DNA of 64,000 nucleotides from Desulfosporosinus sp. HMP52 (lineage in GTDB: Bacteria; Bacillota; Desulfitobacteriia; Desulfitobacteriales; Desulfitobacteriaceae). The notes under the pieces are model-generated. The model had not been told where the DNA came from. It saw only the letters and a program-made list of their open reading frames with translations, and searched no databases. Location of the stretch: NCBI RefSeq assembly GCF_000765145.1, contig NZ_JMGA01000030.1, positions 1 through 64,000 of the forward strand. The letters run 5' to 3'. The position numbers and the translations under genes are program-made. Positions 46,537 through 56,638 of this stretch are shown piece after piece; position 1 is the first letter of the stretch; each line of letters starts with the position of its first letter.

Positions 46537-46654
46537 AAAGTATCTGATTATTGACAGAAGCGTGTGGGAAACAAGGGGATACTTATAATTCAATTGGAAA
46601 CAATAGCTCGGAGGCTTTTTAAAATCCTAAATGAGAAGGAACCGGCGTGATTAG

Positions 46655-49111
46655 ATGACTGAAAAACTCAACCAGTACAATCAAAAAAGAAACTTCACCA
46701 GAACCGCAGAACCGGAAGGGATAACAGAAGTTACCCAAGAGGGTCTGAGGTATGTGGTTCAGCACCATTTGGCTCGCAGAGATCATTACGACTTCCGCCT
46801 GGAATGGGAAGGAGCCCTATTAAGCTGGGCAGTGCCTAAGGGCCCTTCCTATGATACCCGTGACAAGAGGCTGGCCATAAGGGTGGAGGAGCATCCCTTG
46901 GAATATAGAAACTTTGAGGGGACGATTCCCCAAGGGGAATATGGCGGCGGTGTGGTTATGCTCTGGGATGAAGGGTACTGGGAACCCTATGGGGATGTGG
47001 GTGACGGACTCCGTGCAGGTGTGCTGAAGTTTGTTGTGAAAGGACGCAGACTTAAGGGCAAGTGGGCTCTGGTGCGCTTGAAAGGAAAAGCGGGGGAGAA
47101 GCAGGATAACTGGCTGTTGCTTAAAGAAAAAGATGAGTATGCCAAAACTTCCGAGGGAATTTCAGAATTTAATACCAGCATTAGAACCGGACGCACCATG
47201 ACGGAAATTGAAGAAGGGGAAGAGGAAAAAATCACTCAGAATCCCTTTAGCAGTGCCAGCGTGCAGTTGGCCCAATTAGTCCATACGCCTCCTAAGGGTG
47301 AGGATTGGCTCTATGAGTTGAAATACGATGGCTACAGAATACTGGCCTATATTGAAGGTAACAGTGTCCGGCTGATTACCAGGAACGGCCATGATTATAC
47401 AAAGCGGTTTCAGGAAGTCGCCACTTCCCTTACTGAATGGGCTATTGGCCGGGCGATGATTCTGGACGGTGAAATGGTCATCACGGATCCAGCGGGGAAG
47501 ACGGACTTTCAGGCCCTGCAGAACTATCTAAAAAACCCCCAGGCCAAAAACCTGACCTATATCGTCTTCGACCTCCTGGCTCTGGATGGAACGGATCTCA
47601 GGGGCCAACGTCTGATTGACAGGAAGGAGACGCTGGCAGCCTTAATGCAGGATGCACCCGAAAACCTCCACTACAGCCGGCATGTGAGAGGAAACGGCAA
47701 AGAGAGTTTCCGGGCGGCCTGTGAAGGGGATATGGAAGGGATAATCGGTAAAAAAGCCGATTCCGTCTACAGTGGAGGAAGAAACGGCGACTGGGTCAAG
47801 CTTAAATGCGATAAAAGGCAGGAATTTGTGATCGGAGGCTATACCCTTTCCAATAAAAAAACCAGCGGAATAAGTTCCCTCCTCCTGGGCGTCTATGCAA
47901 GGGGGGAATTAGTCTATGCCGGCCGAGCCGGCACCGGCTTGAGCGAAGCGGATATGAAAAAGCTGGAGGGTGAATTTGCTAGCATACAGAGAGGAGAGTC
48001 CCCTTTCCAATTTGCGCCTAAACCCAGGTCCGGTGAAAAGATCACCTGGCTGGAACCTAAATTGGTGGCGGAAATTAAATTTGCCGAATGGACCGCAGAT
48101 CATCAGTTAAGGCAAGCCAGCTTTAAAGGCCTGCGGGGGGATAAGAATCCTAAGGATATTAGAAAAGAAACAGCGGATGAAGATAGAGCAGACGACGAAA
48201 CACTGTCCCCATCAGCGGTTAAAAAAACGGAAAGCCTTGTGGAAGTAAACACCAACGGGATCATCATCGAAGGAATCAAGATCAGCAACCCGGACAAAGT
48301 GATCTTTCCTGGCTCGGAAATCACTAAAGTCGATGTGATTCGGTATTACGCCCAGGTGGCAGAGCGCATGCTGCCCTATGTGAGCCATAGGGTTCTTAGC
48401 ATTGTACGCTGTCCCAAAGGCATAGCCCAGACTTGCTTTTATAAGAAGCATCCCGTTCCGGGAAGCAAAGGAATTGTCACTATCCCGATTTCTACCGGCA
48501 GCGGTGAACAAGAGGACTACTTCTATATTGACGCCCCCGCCGGGCTGATCGCTGAAGCACAAATGGGCACCCTAGAATTTCATATCTGGGGGAGCCGGGT
48601 GGACCATCTAGAAAAACCTGACATGATGGTATTTGATCTGGATCCTGACGAAGGGATGGATCTGAGCAGGGTGCGTCAAGGTGTGCTGGATGTAAAAAAT
48701 ATTCTGGCCCAGCTTTCCCTGAACTCCTACCTCAAGACCAGCGGCGGTAAAGGGTATCATGTAGTCGTCCCCTTAAAACCGTCCGTAACCTGGGAGAGGT
48801 TTCACGATTTTGCCAGGCGCGTTGCCGAAGTGATGGAACAGAAGTGGCCTGACCGTTATACAAGCAATGTGAGAAAAGCTAAGCGTACTAACAAGATCTT
48901 CATCGACTGGATTCGCAACGGCAGAGGTGCTACCAGCATAGCCCCCTATTCCCTGAGAGCTAGGAACGGGGCCGGAGTGTCCATGCCCATCGCCTGGGCT
49001 GAACTGAACACGGTGGCTCCTGACGGTATCAATATGGCGGAGGCCCTCCGGAGGATCGGCGGCAATGACCCTTGGCAGGATTTTTTCCGGAATAATCAGC
49101 AACTTAAATGA
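46655..49111 (+). CDS. ligD: Multifunctional DNA ligase LigD
   Basis: An 818-residue non-homologous end-joining enzyme with domain order phosphoesterase, ligase, polymerase. The phosphoesterase part has HHLARRDHYDFRLEW and GTIPQGEYGGG (about 34-100). The ligase has YELKYDGYR with nucleophile Lys223 and WVKLKCDKR. The polymerase starts near 545 (NPDKVIFPG) with FDLDPDEG near 660 and SGGKGYHVVVPL. All three parts look complete. No ku gene lies within the window. Confidence 0.95.
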   Translation: MTEKLNQYNQKRNFTRTAEPEGITEVTQEGLRYVVQHHLARRDHYDFRLEWEGALLSWAVPKGPSYDTRDKRLAIRVEEHPLEYRNFEGTIPQGEYGGGVVMLWDEGYWEPYGDVGDGLRAGVLKFVVKGRRLKGKWALVRLKGKAGEKQDNWLLLKEKDEYAKTSEGISEFNTSIRTGRTMTEIEEGEEEKITQNPFSSASVQLAQLVHTPPKGEDWLYELKYDGYRILAYIEGNSVRLITRNGHDYTKRFQEVATSLTEWAIGRAMILDGEMVITDPAGKTDFQALQNYLKNPQAKNLTYIVFDLLALDGTDLRGQRLIDRKETLAALMQDAPENLHYSRHVRGNGKESFRAACEGDMEGIIGKKADSVYSGGRNGDWVKLKCDKRQEFVIGGYTLSNKKTSGISSLLLGVYARGELVYAGRAGTGLSEADMKKLEGEFASIQRGESPFQFAPKPRSGEKITWLEPKLVAEIKFAEWTADHQLRQASFKGLRGDKNPKDIRKETADEDRADDETLSPSAVKKTESLVEVNTNGIIIEGIKISNPDKVIFPGSEITKVDVIRYYAQVAERMLPYVSHRVLSIVRCPKGIAQTCFYKKHPVPGSKGIVTIPISTGSGEQEDYFYIDAPAGLIAEAQMGTLEFHIWGSRVDHLEKPDMMVFDLDPDEGMDLSRVRQGVLDVKNILAQLSLNSYLKTSGGKGYHVVVPLKPSVTWERFHDFARRVAEVMEQKWPDRYTSNVRKAKRTNKIFIDWIRNGRGATSIAPYSLRARNGAGVSMPIAWAELNTVAPDGINMAEALRRIGGNDPWQDFFRNNQQLK

Positions 49112-49190
49112 ATGCAGGGGGTCCTTTGCAGTTGCGTTTTTCTAGATTTGATTTATACTTTAAGTATTAAATGGGGCGAGGAGCACTGGT

Positions 49191-50219
49191 ATGAGCATGA
49201 AATTTATTAAACGAATACCGACTGCTGAAGAAATCATTGAGCAGTTACCGTTACCTAATCATATAAGTAGTCTTCGCAACAAACGAGTTGACGAAATGAG
49301 AAATGTTTTTGCTAATCAAGATGATCGGTTTATCCTGATTATCGGACCTTGCTCGGCGGATAATGAGGATTCCGTCTGTGATTATATCGAGAAATTGGCT
49401 GAAGTTCAGGAAAAGGTGAAAGACCGACTATTAATCATTCCGAGAATTTATACAAACAAGCCTCGTACCACAGGTGAGGGTTATAAGGGTATGGTTCACC
49501 AACCCGACCCCGGGAAAAAGCCTGATTTATGCGAGGGGATTAAAGCCATTCGCAGACTGCATATCAGAGCGTTATCAGAATTTGGTATGCCGGCAGCTGA
49601 TGAAATGCTATATCCGGAAAACTATAGTTATCTTGCAGATGTTTTAGGTTATATCGCTATAGGGGCCAGGTCGGTGGAAAATCAGCAGCATCGTCTCACT
49701 GTCAGTGGAATTAACTTGCCGATTGGCATGAAAAATCCCACCAGCGGAGATCTAACAGTTATGTTAAACTCAATTATTGCTGCGCAGAGCAACCATACCT
49801 TTATCTATAACGGCTGGGAAGTTGATACCCTAGGAAATCCCTACGCCCATGCCATTTTAAGGGGTGCCGTTGACTTCACCGGACGAAATATCCCCAATTA
49901 TCACTTTGAAGATCTGATTCATACTGCTGCCGAGTATGAAAAACTAGACCTTAAAAATCCGGCTATTATCGTCGATGTCAACCATGCTAATTCGATGAAA
50001 CGTTTTTATGAACAGCCGCGAATCGCTCGGGAAGTTTTATTAAGTAGAAAGTACGATGGGTTACTTAAGAAAATGATTAAAGGTTTGATGATTGAAAGCT
50101 ATCTGGTTGAAGGCAGACAAGGTATCGATGAAAATATCTACGGAAAATCCATTACAGATTCATGCTTGGGTTGGGAGAGTACAGAAAAGCTTATTTACTA
50201 TATTGCCGATAATAGTTAA
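49191..50219 (+). CDS. 3-deoxy-7-phosphoheptulonate synthase (AroF/G type)
   Basis: A 342-residue class I DAHP synthase, first enzyme of the shikimate pathway. FILIIGPCSADNE, PRIYTNKPRTTGEGYKG, IGARSVENQQHR, GMKNPTSGD and IVDVNHANSMK supply the substrate and metal sites (Cys, His, Glu, Asp). The short N-terminal arm is the AroFGH type that carries feedback inhibition. The gene stands alone with a strong terminator. Confidence 0.95.
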   Translation: MSMKFIKRIPTAEEIIEQLPLPNHISSLRNKRVDEMRNVFANQDDRFILIIGPCSADNEDSVCDYIEKLAEVQEKVKDRLLIIPRIYTNKPRTTGEGYKGMVHQPDPGKKPDLCEGIKAIRRLHIRALSEFGMPAADEMLYPENYSYLADVLGYIAIGARSVENQQHRLTVSGINLPIGMKNPTSGDLTVMLNSIIAAQSNHTFIYNGWEVDTLGNPYAHAILRGAVDFTGRNIPNYHFEDLIHTAAEYEKLDLKNPAIIVDVNHANSMKRFYEQPRIAREVLLSRKYDGLLKKMIKGLMIESYLVEGRQGIDENIYGKSITDSCLGWESTEKLIYYIADNS

Positions 50220-50224
50220 TTTAT

Positions 50225-50254
50225 CCAAAGGCCAAAATTTGGCCTTTGGTTTTT
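50225..50254 (+). terminator. Rho-independent terminator after the DAHP synthase gene
   Basis: CCAAAGGCC (50225-50233) pairs with GGCCTTTGG (50241-50249), followed by TTTTT. Confidence 0.85.
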
Positions 50255-50287
50255 AATAATTTGATTTTGTGAAAGGAAGGGCAAGAA

Positions 50288-50863
50288 TTGGGGACAGACA
50301 TCATATTGCGTATGGCAACTAAAGAAGATGCAGAAGAAATTTTGGAAGTATACGCACCTTATGTAACGGATACTGCTATCACTTTTGAATATGAGGTTCC
50401 TTCTGTTCAAGCGTTTGCAGAACGAATCAGTAATATAACCCAGAAATATCCTTACCTAGTTGCAATAGAAAAGAAGCGGATTATTGGTTATGCCTATGCG
50501 TCAGCATTTAAAGAGCGGGCGGCATACGATTGGGCAGTGGAGACCACCGTATATCTAAGGCAAGATTGCCGAGGTAAAGGTGTGGGTAAGAAATTGTATT
50601 TAGCATTGGAAGAAATATTAAGGCAGCAAAATATTCTTAACCTCAATGCTTGCATCGCATATACCCCGACCGATGATGATAGTTATCTTACCAATGGAAG
50701 TGCGTATTTTCATAATCAATTAGGATATAAGAAGGTAGGACATTTTACAAAGTGCGGATACAAGTTTAATACTTGGTACGATATGATTTGGATGGAGAAA
50801 ATGATTGGAGAACATACTTTCAATCCGAAACCGGTAATTCTAATTACGGATTTGCACGGATGA
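50288..50863 (+). CDS. GNAT N-acetyltransferase (phosphinothricin/methionine-sulfone type)
   Basis: A 191-residue acetyltransferase. TDTAITFEYEVPS, YAYASAFKERAAYDWAVETTVYL and the acetyl-CoA loop QDCRGKGVGKKLY match the Pat/MnaT group acting on amino-acid analogues. TTG start after GGAAGGG. An extra 20-residue C-terminal tail is present. Confidence 0.85.
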   Translation: MGTDIILRMATKEDAEEILEVYAPYVTDTAITFEYEVPSVQAFAERISNITQKYPYLVAIEKKRIIGYAYASAFKERAAYDWAVETTVYLRQDCRGKGVGKKLYLALEEILRQQNILNLNACIAYTPTDDDSYLTNGSAYFHNQLGYKKVGHFTKCGYKFNTWYDMIWMEKMIGEHTFNPKPVILITDLHG

Positions 50864-50928
50864 TATGCCCTCCCTGCAGCCTTTTCACTTTAATGACTGG
50901 GCAAGACTGAATAAGTAGAGATGATATT

Positions 50929-52788
50929 ATGAGAAGGAAAATTACTCCTATATTTGTAATTATTGCCCTAATAATCATTTCAACTACTACATTTTTTGTA
51001 AATAAACAAACTGCCGAGAAACCACCAACGGCAATAAACGGTGTCCTGGATTTAAGCAACTGGTCATTTGAGAAAAATGGAATTATTAGTTTAGAAGGCA
51101 CGTGGTCATTCTACTTCAATCAGTTTCTGACTCACGAAGACTTTGTGAAGGGTGTTGACGTTATGCCAACACCTATTGAAATACCCAGCACCAAAGAAAG
51201 CATGGCACGCTTCAAGCCCTTTGCGGAAAACAAGTTCTACGGTACGGTGAGGCTCGTTATAAAACTGCCTGAAGGTAGGTCAACATATGGACTAAGGTCG
51301 GATATTATTCTGACATCCTTTAAACTCTACATTGACGGTAATCTACAGGGTGAAGTGGGAAAAGTCGGAATGAGCCGGGAGAATAGCGTTCCTTACTACA
51401 ATATACTTACAACCTACTTTAACCCGGAAAGTAGTGAAGTGGAACTAATTTATCAAACATCAGATTTTACAGCGGAAGATTGTACCATCGTAGCACCCAA
51501 AATCGGTTTAGCCTCTCAGATTTCCCAAGAAGTACAGTTGGGTTTAGGCAGAGATTTATTCCTTTTTGGTATGCTGCTCATCATGGGAATCTATCATTTT
51601 GGCCTGTATATTATGAGGACAAAGGATCGTGCACCACTCTATTTTGGGGTTTTTTGCCTCTTGTTTTCACTTCGTATGTTATTAGTAGGCGAACGCTTTT
51701 TACCAAGTCATTTGAATCTCAGTTTTTTTGTTTACGGACGAATGGCTTATCTATCTGTGTTTATTGGTTTTGCAGCTTTGTGTGGATTCTTATACTATGC
51801 CTTAGATGGCCTATTCCCCAAATGGTTTGTCAAGTTCAGTATCACTCTGGGAACAGTTTTTGGTTTGCTCATCCTCTGGATTCCCTATAGTTCAGCGGAC
51901 AGACTATTGATGATTTATGCTGTATTTGGATTTGCCTTATTAGGCTATGCCATGATTCGCCTTGTTATTGGCGTATGGCAAAGTGTTCCTTTTGCCAATA
52001 TCGTTTTTCTGGGTTTCGCTTTTTTAGGGATAACCTTTATCAATGATTTTATTTATCAAATCACACTTCGCAATACACCTTCACTAATTCCCTTCGGCGT
52101 TGCAATATTTACCTTTACCCAGGCCTATACCTTGTCTGCCAGATTTTCCAATGCCTTTACAAGAGCTGAGCAGCTCTCGGCAGAAAATAAGGCTATTTTG
52201 TCAGAGCTTAAGCTTTTGAACAGTAATCTTGAATCTCTGGTTAAGGAACGGACTTCCGATTTGCAGAAGGCCTTGGAGGAAATGGAAGTTATGTCTAAAA
52301 CAGATTATCTGACAAAATTGCCTAACAGACGGTTGGTGTTTGCCAAAATAAAGAATCTTATTGAGCAGAAAAAGGGCTTTTATATTGCCTTAGCTGATAT
52401 TGATCATTTTAAAGAGATTAATGATCAGTTCGGGCATGTTAAAGGTGACGAAATCCTTGTCCTCATATCTTCCATCATAAGCACAGCTATCGGCGACAGT
52501 GGTTTTGTTGGTCGATGGGGCGGTGAGGAATTCTTAATAGTACTGGAGATGGTTGAGTTTGATTCAATTTTAAAAAAGGCCAATGAGATACGCAGAGCAG
52601 TAGCGGAATACCGGCACAGAGACATCGGCAAAAGCATTACGATTACAATTGGATTATGTCAATACCGGGAAAATACCTCTCTGGACATTTTAATAGCCAG
52701 AGCAGATGAGGCTCTTTATCAGGGCAAATTAGCCGGAAGAAACCAGTGTATCTTCAAAGCAGATGAAAAGAGCGAAAACGTGGTATAA
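50929..52788 (+). CDS. 7TM-DISM diguanylate cyclase
   Basis: A 619-residue membrane protein. A signal-anchor helix (5-23) precedes an extracytoplasmic 7TMR-DISM sensor domain (about 35-200, jelly-roll-like). Seven hydrophobic helices follow (about 205-405), then a coiled coil, then a GGDEF domain with GRWGGEEFLIVL near 528-539. GGEEF is the active form, so it should make cyclic di-GMP. ALADIDHFKEINDQFGH and LPNRR are also intact. Confidence 0.9.
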   Translation: MRRKITPIFVIIALIIISTTTFFVNKQTAEKPPTAINGVLDLSNWSFEKNGIISLEGTWSFYFNQFLTHEDFVKGVDVMPTPIEIPSTKESMARFKPFAENKFYGTVRLVIKLPEGRSTYGLRSDIILTSFKLYIDGNLQGEVGKVGMSRENSVPYYNILTTYFNPESSEVELIYQTSDFTAEDCTIVAPKIGLASQISQEVQLGLGRDLFLFGMLLIMGIYHFGLYIMRTKDRAPLYFGVFCLLFSLRMLLVGERFLPSHLNLSFFVYGRMAYLSVFIGFAALCGFLYYALDGLFPKWFVKFSITLGTVFGLLILWIPYSSADRLLMIYAVFGFALLGYAMIRLVIGVWQSVPFANIVFLGFAFLGITFINDFIYQITLRNTPSLIPFGVAIFTFTQAYTLSARFSNAFTRAEQLSAENKAILSELKLLNSNLESLVKERTSDLQKALEEMEVMSKTDYLTKLPNRRLVFAKIKNLIEQKKGFYIALADIDHFKEINDQFGHVKGDEILVLISSIISTAIGDSGFVGRWGGEEFLIVLEMVEFDSILKKANEIRRAVAEYRHRDIGKSITITIGLCQYRENTSLDILIARADEALYQGKLAGRNQCIFKADEKSENVV

Positions 52789-53037
52789 CTTTGTCTCAAG
52801 CATCGTTTATGAAGGCGATGCTTTTTGCATGTATGTTTTAATTATCGATAAAGATTCTCAAGAAAATGTAAATCTTTTTTGGGGAAAACACCTTCCATAA
52901 TCTTTCCTGTCCCCCATTCTCCTATTTCAATTGTTAAACCTTAGGCTTACTGGTATCATAATAATAGAAGAATCGACATAAACGCCGATACTGCTGTGCT
53001 TATTGAAGCAGCTAAACAGAAGGATTTGAAATAGATT

Positions 53038-55686
53038 ATGAGAAAATTAGTTATTGGCATATTGGCACATGTGGATGCGGGCAAGACGACACTATCTGAG
53101 AGTCTGCTTTATCTGAGCGGTAAAATTGGCCGATTGGGTAGGGTGGATAATAAAGATGCTTATTTAGATAACTATGAGCTGGAGAGAGCAAGAGGAATCA
53201 CTATTTTTTCCAAGCAGGCGATGTTTGAAATAGGGGAGACTCAGATTATCTTACTGGATACCCCGGGACATGTAGATTTCTCGGCTGAAATGGAAAGAAC
53301 ACTTCAGGTGTTGGATTATGCAATTTTAGTGATTAGCGGTGCGGACGGGGTACAGGGGCATACCAAAACATTATGGCGGCTCCTGCACACCTATAGGATA
53401 CCGGTTTTTCTTTTTATCAATAAAATGGATCAGATTGGGACGGATAAAGACAAGTTGATGAAAGAATTGAAAAAGCAGCTGCATGATGGGTGTCTTGAAT
53501 TTGGACAAGCTCCCACGGAGGATTTCTACGATCAATTGGCCATGTGTGAAGAAATGATGATGGAAACCTTTCTGGAAACGGGGCGGATTGAAGCTTCCAA
53601 GATTAAAAAAGCTGTTACGGAGCGCAAAGTTTTTCCGTGCTTTTTTGGTTCCGCTTTAAAATTAGAGGGTGTTGAGCAATTTATACAGGGGATTGTGCAG
53701 TATGCCATGATACCTGCCTATCCCGAGGAATTCGGGGCTAAAATATTTAAGATAGCAAGAGATGAGCAAGGGAACCGCCTTACCTATCTGAAGATTACCG
53801 GCGGAAGACTTAAGGTGAAAGACGTCTTAACCAATAGCATTTGGAGTGAGAAAGTAAATCAGATTCGGGTCTATTCCGGAGAGAAATTCGTTCAAGTGAA
53901 TGAGGTAGAGGCAGGTTCCGTCTGTGCAGTAACAGGGCTTAGCCAAACCAGACCGGGAGAAGGCTTAGGGATAGAGGCAGCTTCAGATACACCAGTTTTG
54001 GAACCGGTGCTGTCCTATCGGATTACTTTGCCAGAAGGCTGTGACCCCAAAGTGATGCTTCCTAAGCTACGTCAGATTGAAGAAGAAGAGCCGGAACTTC
54101 ATATTGTCTGGGATGAGCAGTTGCAGGAAATTCAGGCGCAAATTATGGGGGAGGTGCAGATAGAAATTCTACAGAGCCTTATCCAAAGTCGTTTTGGTGT
54201 GGCTGTAGCCTTCGATGAAGGAAGGATTGTTTATAAGGAGACCATAACTAATGTAGTAGAAGGGGTAGGGCACTTTGAGCCACTCAGGCATTATGCGGAG
54301 GTACACCTGTTACTCACGCCGGGAGAGCAGGGAAGCGGTCTGCAGTTGGGGGCCGAATGCAGTGAGGATAGCTTAAGTAAAAGCTGGCAAAGACTTATCT
54401 TATCTCATCTGGAAGAAAAAGCTCATAAAGGAGTTCTAACCGGGTCAGCCATTACAGATCTGAAAATCACTTTAGTCTCAGGTCGGGCCCACAATAAACA
54501 TACCCAAGGTGGCGACTTTAGAGAGGCTACCTTTCGTGCAGTCCGTCAGGGTCTAAAGGAAGCAGAATCCATAGTGCTGGAGCCTTATTATGCCTTTCAG
54601 CTGGAACTGCCTGAGAAAATGGTAGGGAGAGCCATGACAGATATAGAGAAAATGCATGGCACCTGCGCAATATCCGAGACCAATGGAGAGACGGCAGTTC
54701 TGGTGGGGAGCGCCCCGGTTGTTACCATGAGGAATTATCAGCAAGAAGTAGTGGCCTACACCAAAGGACTCGGCAGGTTGTTTTGCAGCCCGAAAGGGTA
54801 CGAGCCATGCCACAATCCCGAAGAGGTCATTGAAACTTGCAGCTATGATTCGGAAAGAGACCTGGCAAATCCGACGGGTTCGGTATTTTGCGCTCATGGT
54901 GCGGGTTTTTTAGTGGAATGGTATGCCGTCAAGGATTACATGCATGTTGAAAGCTATCTTCAGCAAAAAAACTCGCAGGGAGAAGCAGTCCCTAACCAAG
55001 CCTCATACCCAGTGGAGAGGTCCATCAGTTTAGAGGAGATAGACCAAATTATTAACAACACCTTTTATGCCAACCAAGGGAAAAAGTCTGTCTGGAAAAG
55101 ACGCAAGACAGCTCGGGACAGTTATTATGAACCATCTGCTTATGCAGAAAGACAGAAGGAAAACAAAGAAGAGTACCTCCTTGTGGACGGATATAATATC
55201 ATCCATGCCTGGCCTGAACTGAAAGAGCTTACCGATGACAATATGGATGGGGCCAGAATGAAATTGCTGGATACTCTAAGCAATTATCAGGGGATACGGA
55301 GATCTCAGATCATTGTTGTTTTTGATGCTTACCGTGTACAAGGGCATTTTGAAGAAGTTATTGACTATCATAATATCCATATGGTCTTCACCAGGGAGGC
55401 TCAAACAGCGGATCAGTATATTGAAAAGTTCGCCCATGACAATCAGAAAAAATATGATATCACCGTGGCAACTTCAGACGGTCTGCAGCAGCTCATTATC
55501 AGGGGAGCAGGAGCTGCTTTATTATCCGCTAGAGAACTGAAGGTTGAGATTGAAAGGGCTAACGAAAGAATTAGAAAAGAATATCAGGAACTAAAGGGAA
55601 TAAATCGCAATTACCTTGTCGATGTATTGTCTCCTGGGGCGAAACAACAGATGAAAGAAATAGTTGACAAAGATAAAGAACAATAA
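53038..55686 (+). CDS. TetM-like translational GTPase fused to a Rae1/YacP-like NYN nuclease
   Basis: An 882-residue fusion. Residues 1-650 are an EF-G/TetM-type ribosome GTPase: AHVDAGKTT (G1), DTPGHVDF (G3), NKMD (G4), FGSALK (G5), with domains II-V (SGRAHNKHTQGGDFREA, MVGRAMTDIEKMHGTC). After a charged linker, residues about 710-870 are a NYN domain: YLLVDGYNIIH, IVVFDAYRV, TREAQTADQYIEKFA and VATSDGLQQLI give the acidic set of YacP/Rae1. Rae1 of Bacillus subtilis is a ribosome-dependent mRNA nuclease. A GTPase that docks at the A site carrying this nuclease suggests targeted mRNA cleavage on the ribosome. Automatic annotation as tetracycline resistance would be doubtful. Confidence 0.88.
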   Translation: MRKLVIGILAHVDAGKTTLSESLLYLSGKIGRLGRVDNKDAYLDNYELERARGITIFSKQAMFEIGETQIILLDTPGHVDFSAEMERTLQVLDYAILVISGADGVQGHTKTLWRLLHTYRIPVFLFINKMDQIGTDKDKLMKELKKQLHDGCLEFGQAPTEDFYDQLAMCEEMMMETFLETGRIEASKIKKAVTERKVFPCFFGSALKLEGVEQFIQGIVQYAMIPAYPEEFGAKIFKIARDEQGNRLTYLKITGGRLKVKDVLTNSIWSEKVNQIRVYSGEKFVQVNEVEAGSVCAVTGLSQTRPGEGLGIEAASDTPVLEPVLSYRITLPEGCDPKVMLPKLRQIEEEEPELHIVWDEQLQEIQAQIMGEVQIEILQSLIQSRFGVAVAFDEGRIVYKETITNVVEGVGHFEPLRHYAEVHLLLTPGEQGSGLQLGAECSEDSLSKSWQRLILSHLEEKAHKGVLTGSAITDLKITLVSGRAHNKHTQGGDFREATFRAVRQGLKEAESIVLEPYYAFQLELPEKMVGRAMTDIEKMHGTCAISETNGETAVLVGSAPVVTMRNYQQEVVAYTKGLGRLFCSPKGYEPCHNPEEVIETCSYDSERDLANPTGSVFCAHGAGFLVEWYAVKDYMHVESYLQQKNSQGEAVPNQASYPVERSISLEEIDQIINNTFYANQGKKSVWKRRKTARDSYYEPSAYAERQKENKEEYLLVDGYNIIHAWPELKELTDDNMDGARMKLLDTLSNYQGIRRSQIIVVFDAYRVQGHFEEVIDYHNIHMVFTREAQTADQYIEKFAHDNQKKYDITVATSDGLQQLIIRGAGAALLSARELKVEIERANERIRKEYQELKGINRNYLVDVLSPGAKQQMKEIVDKDKEQ

Positions 55687-55720
55687 CAAATCAATAAATA
55701 TATTCTGGAGGGATTTGCAA

Positions 55721-56374
55721 ATGGAAAAGGAAAAAATGGAATCTTTAAGCTGCTGTGATTGTGGAACAGCAAATTGTTTTCATCAAGACAGCAATTTCCC
55801 AAGCTTTTGCTTGACTACTAACACTCGACAAGAACTAATTGATGAATGCACCAACTTATATAAGGGAGATGATTTAGTCGCAAAACTGGCTAAGACAGCT
55901 GCTGAAATAGAAGGTATTTATTACGGTAAATTGACCCGTGCTGAAGAAATTATTGCTTTTGCCAAGCGAATAGGGGCTCGAAAGATCGGGATCGCTACTT
56001 GTGTTGGTTTACATAATGAAGCTAAACTATTTAGCAAAATTTTAAGGGCCAAAGGATTAGAGTGTTATTGTGTAATCTGTAAGGTTGGATCAGTTGATAA
56101 AACAGAAATTGGAATTCCCAATGAATTGAAATTACAAAAGGATTGTGTAGAAGGCCTATGTAATCCTGTTTTACAAGCCAAGTTATTAAATGAAGCTAAA
56201 ACGGACTTGAATGTCATTATTGGTTTATGTGTGGGTCATGATTCATTGTTCATCAAGTATTCTGAGGCCATAGTAACAAATCTAATTACTAAAGATAGAA
56301 TTACGGGGCATAATCCTGCTGCGGCTTTATATACTAGTAATTTTTATTATAAGAGATTATTAGAAGAAGAATAA
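55721..56374 (+). CDS. DUF1847-family cysteine-rich protein
   Basis: A 217-residue protein 34 bases after the GTPase-NYN gene. The N-terminus is Cys-rich (SCCDCGTANC, then FC). Later IGIATCVGLHNEA, YCVICKVG, GLCNP and GLCVGHDSLF give the conserved Cys/His pattern of DUF1847, probably metal-binding. CTGGAGGG supports the ATG at 55721; an open frame to 55664 overlaps the previous gene. Function unknown. Confidence 0.8.
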   Translation: MEKEKMESLSCCDCGTANCFHQDSNFPSFCLTTNTRQELIDECTNLYKGDDLVAKLAKTAAEIEGIYYGKLTRAEEIIAFAKRIGARKIGIATCVGLHNEAKLFSKILRAKGLECYCVICKVGSVDKTEIGIPNELKLQKDCVEGLCNPVLQAKLLNEAKTDLNVIIGLCVGHDSLFIKYSEAIVTNLITKDRITGHNPAAALYTSNFYYKRLLEEE

Positions 56375-56484
56375 TCGAATAGCTTGTTTGCCCCTTATTT
56401 CACTATTTTCATAAAGGATTGCCTAATAGTTTTGTTACGAATATTGAAAAAAATATGAAAACGTATTACAATGTACCTAACTAA

Positions 56485-56616
56485 GTCAAAGGGATGTCCC
56501 GATGACAAAGTGAAAACAATAATTTGTTACTGACGCCAAATACAAGTTATAAGGCGAAAGGCATTGCAACGCTTCATATTATCATGAAATTTTTGCGCCT
56601 TTCTGGCGCATTTTTT
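56485..56616 (+). promoter_or_regulatory. Leader of the hyd operon with terminator and possible antiterminator
   Basis: Bases 56485-56506 fold as GTCA/TGAC and GGGA/TCCC stems separated by an AA/GA internal loop. A terminator TGCGCC (56594-56599) with GGCGCA (56605-56610) plus TTTTTT lies just before the first gene. AAGGCG (56551-56556) can pair with CGCCTT (56596-56601), which would break the terminator. This is a plausible attenuation switch; the aptamer class was not recognised. Confidence 0.5.
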
Positions 56617-56638
56617 ATTTTACAAGGGAGGTACTTAT

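Noticed and set aside
53038-55686. Simple tetracycline-resistance gene
   Set aside because: The fused NYN nuclease domain and chromosomal context argue for a housekeeping or ribosome-quality role.
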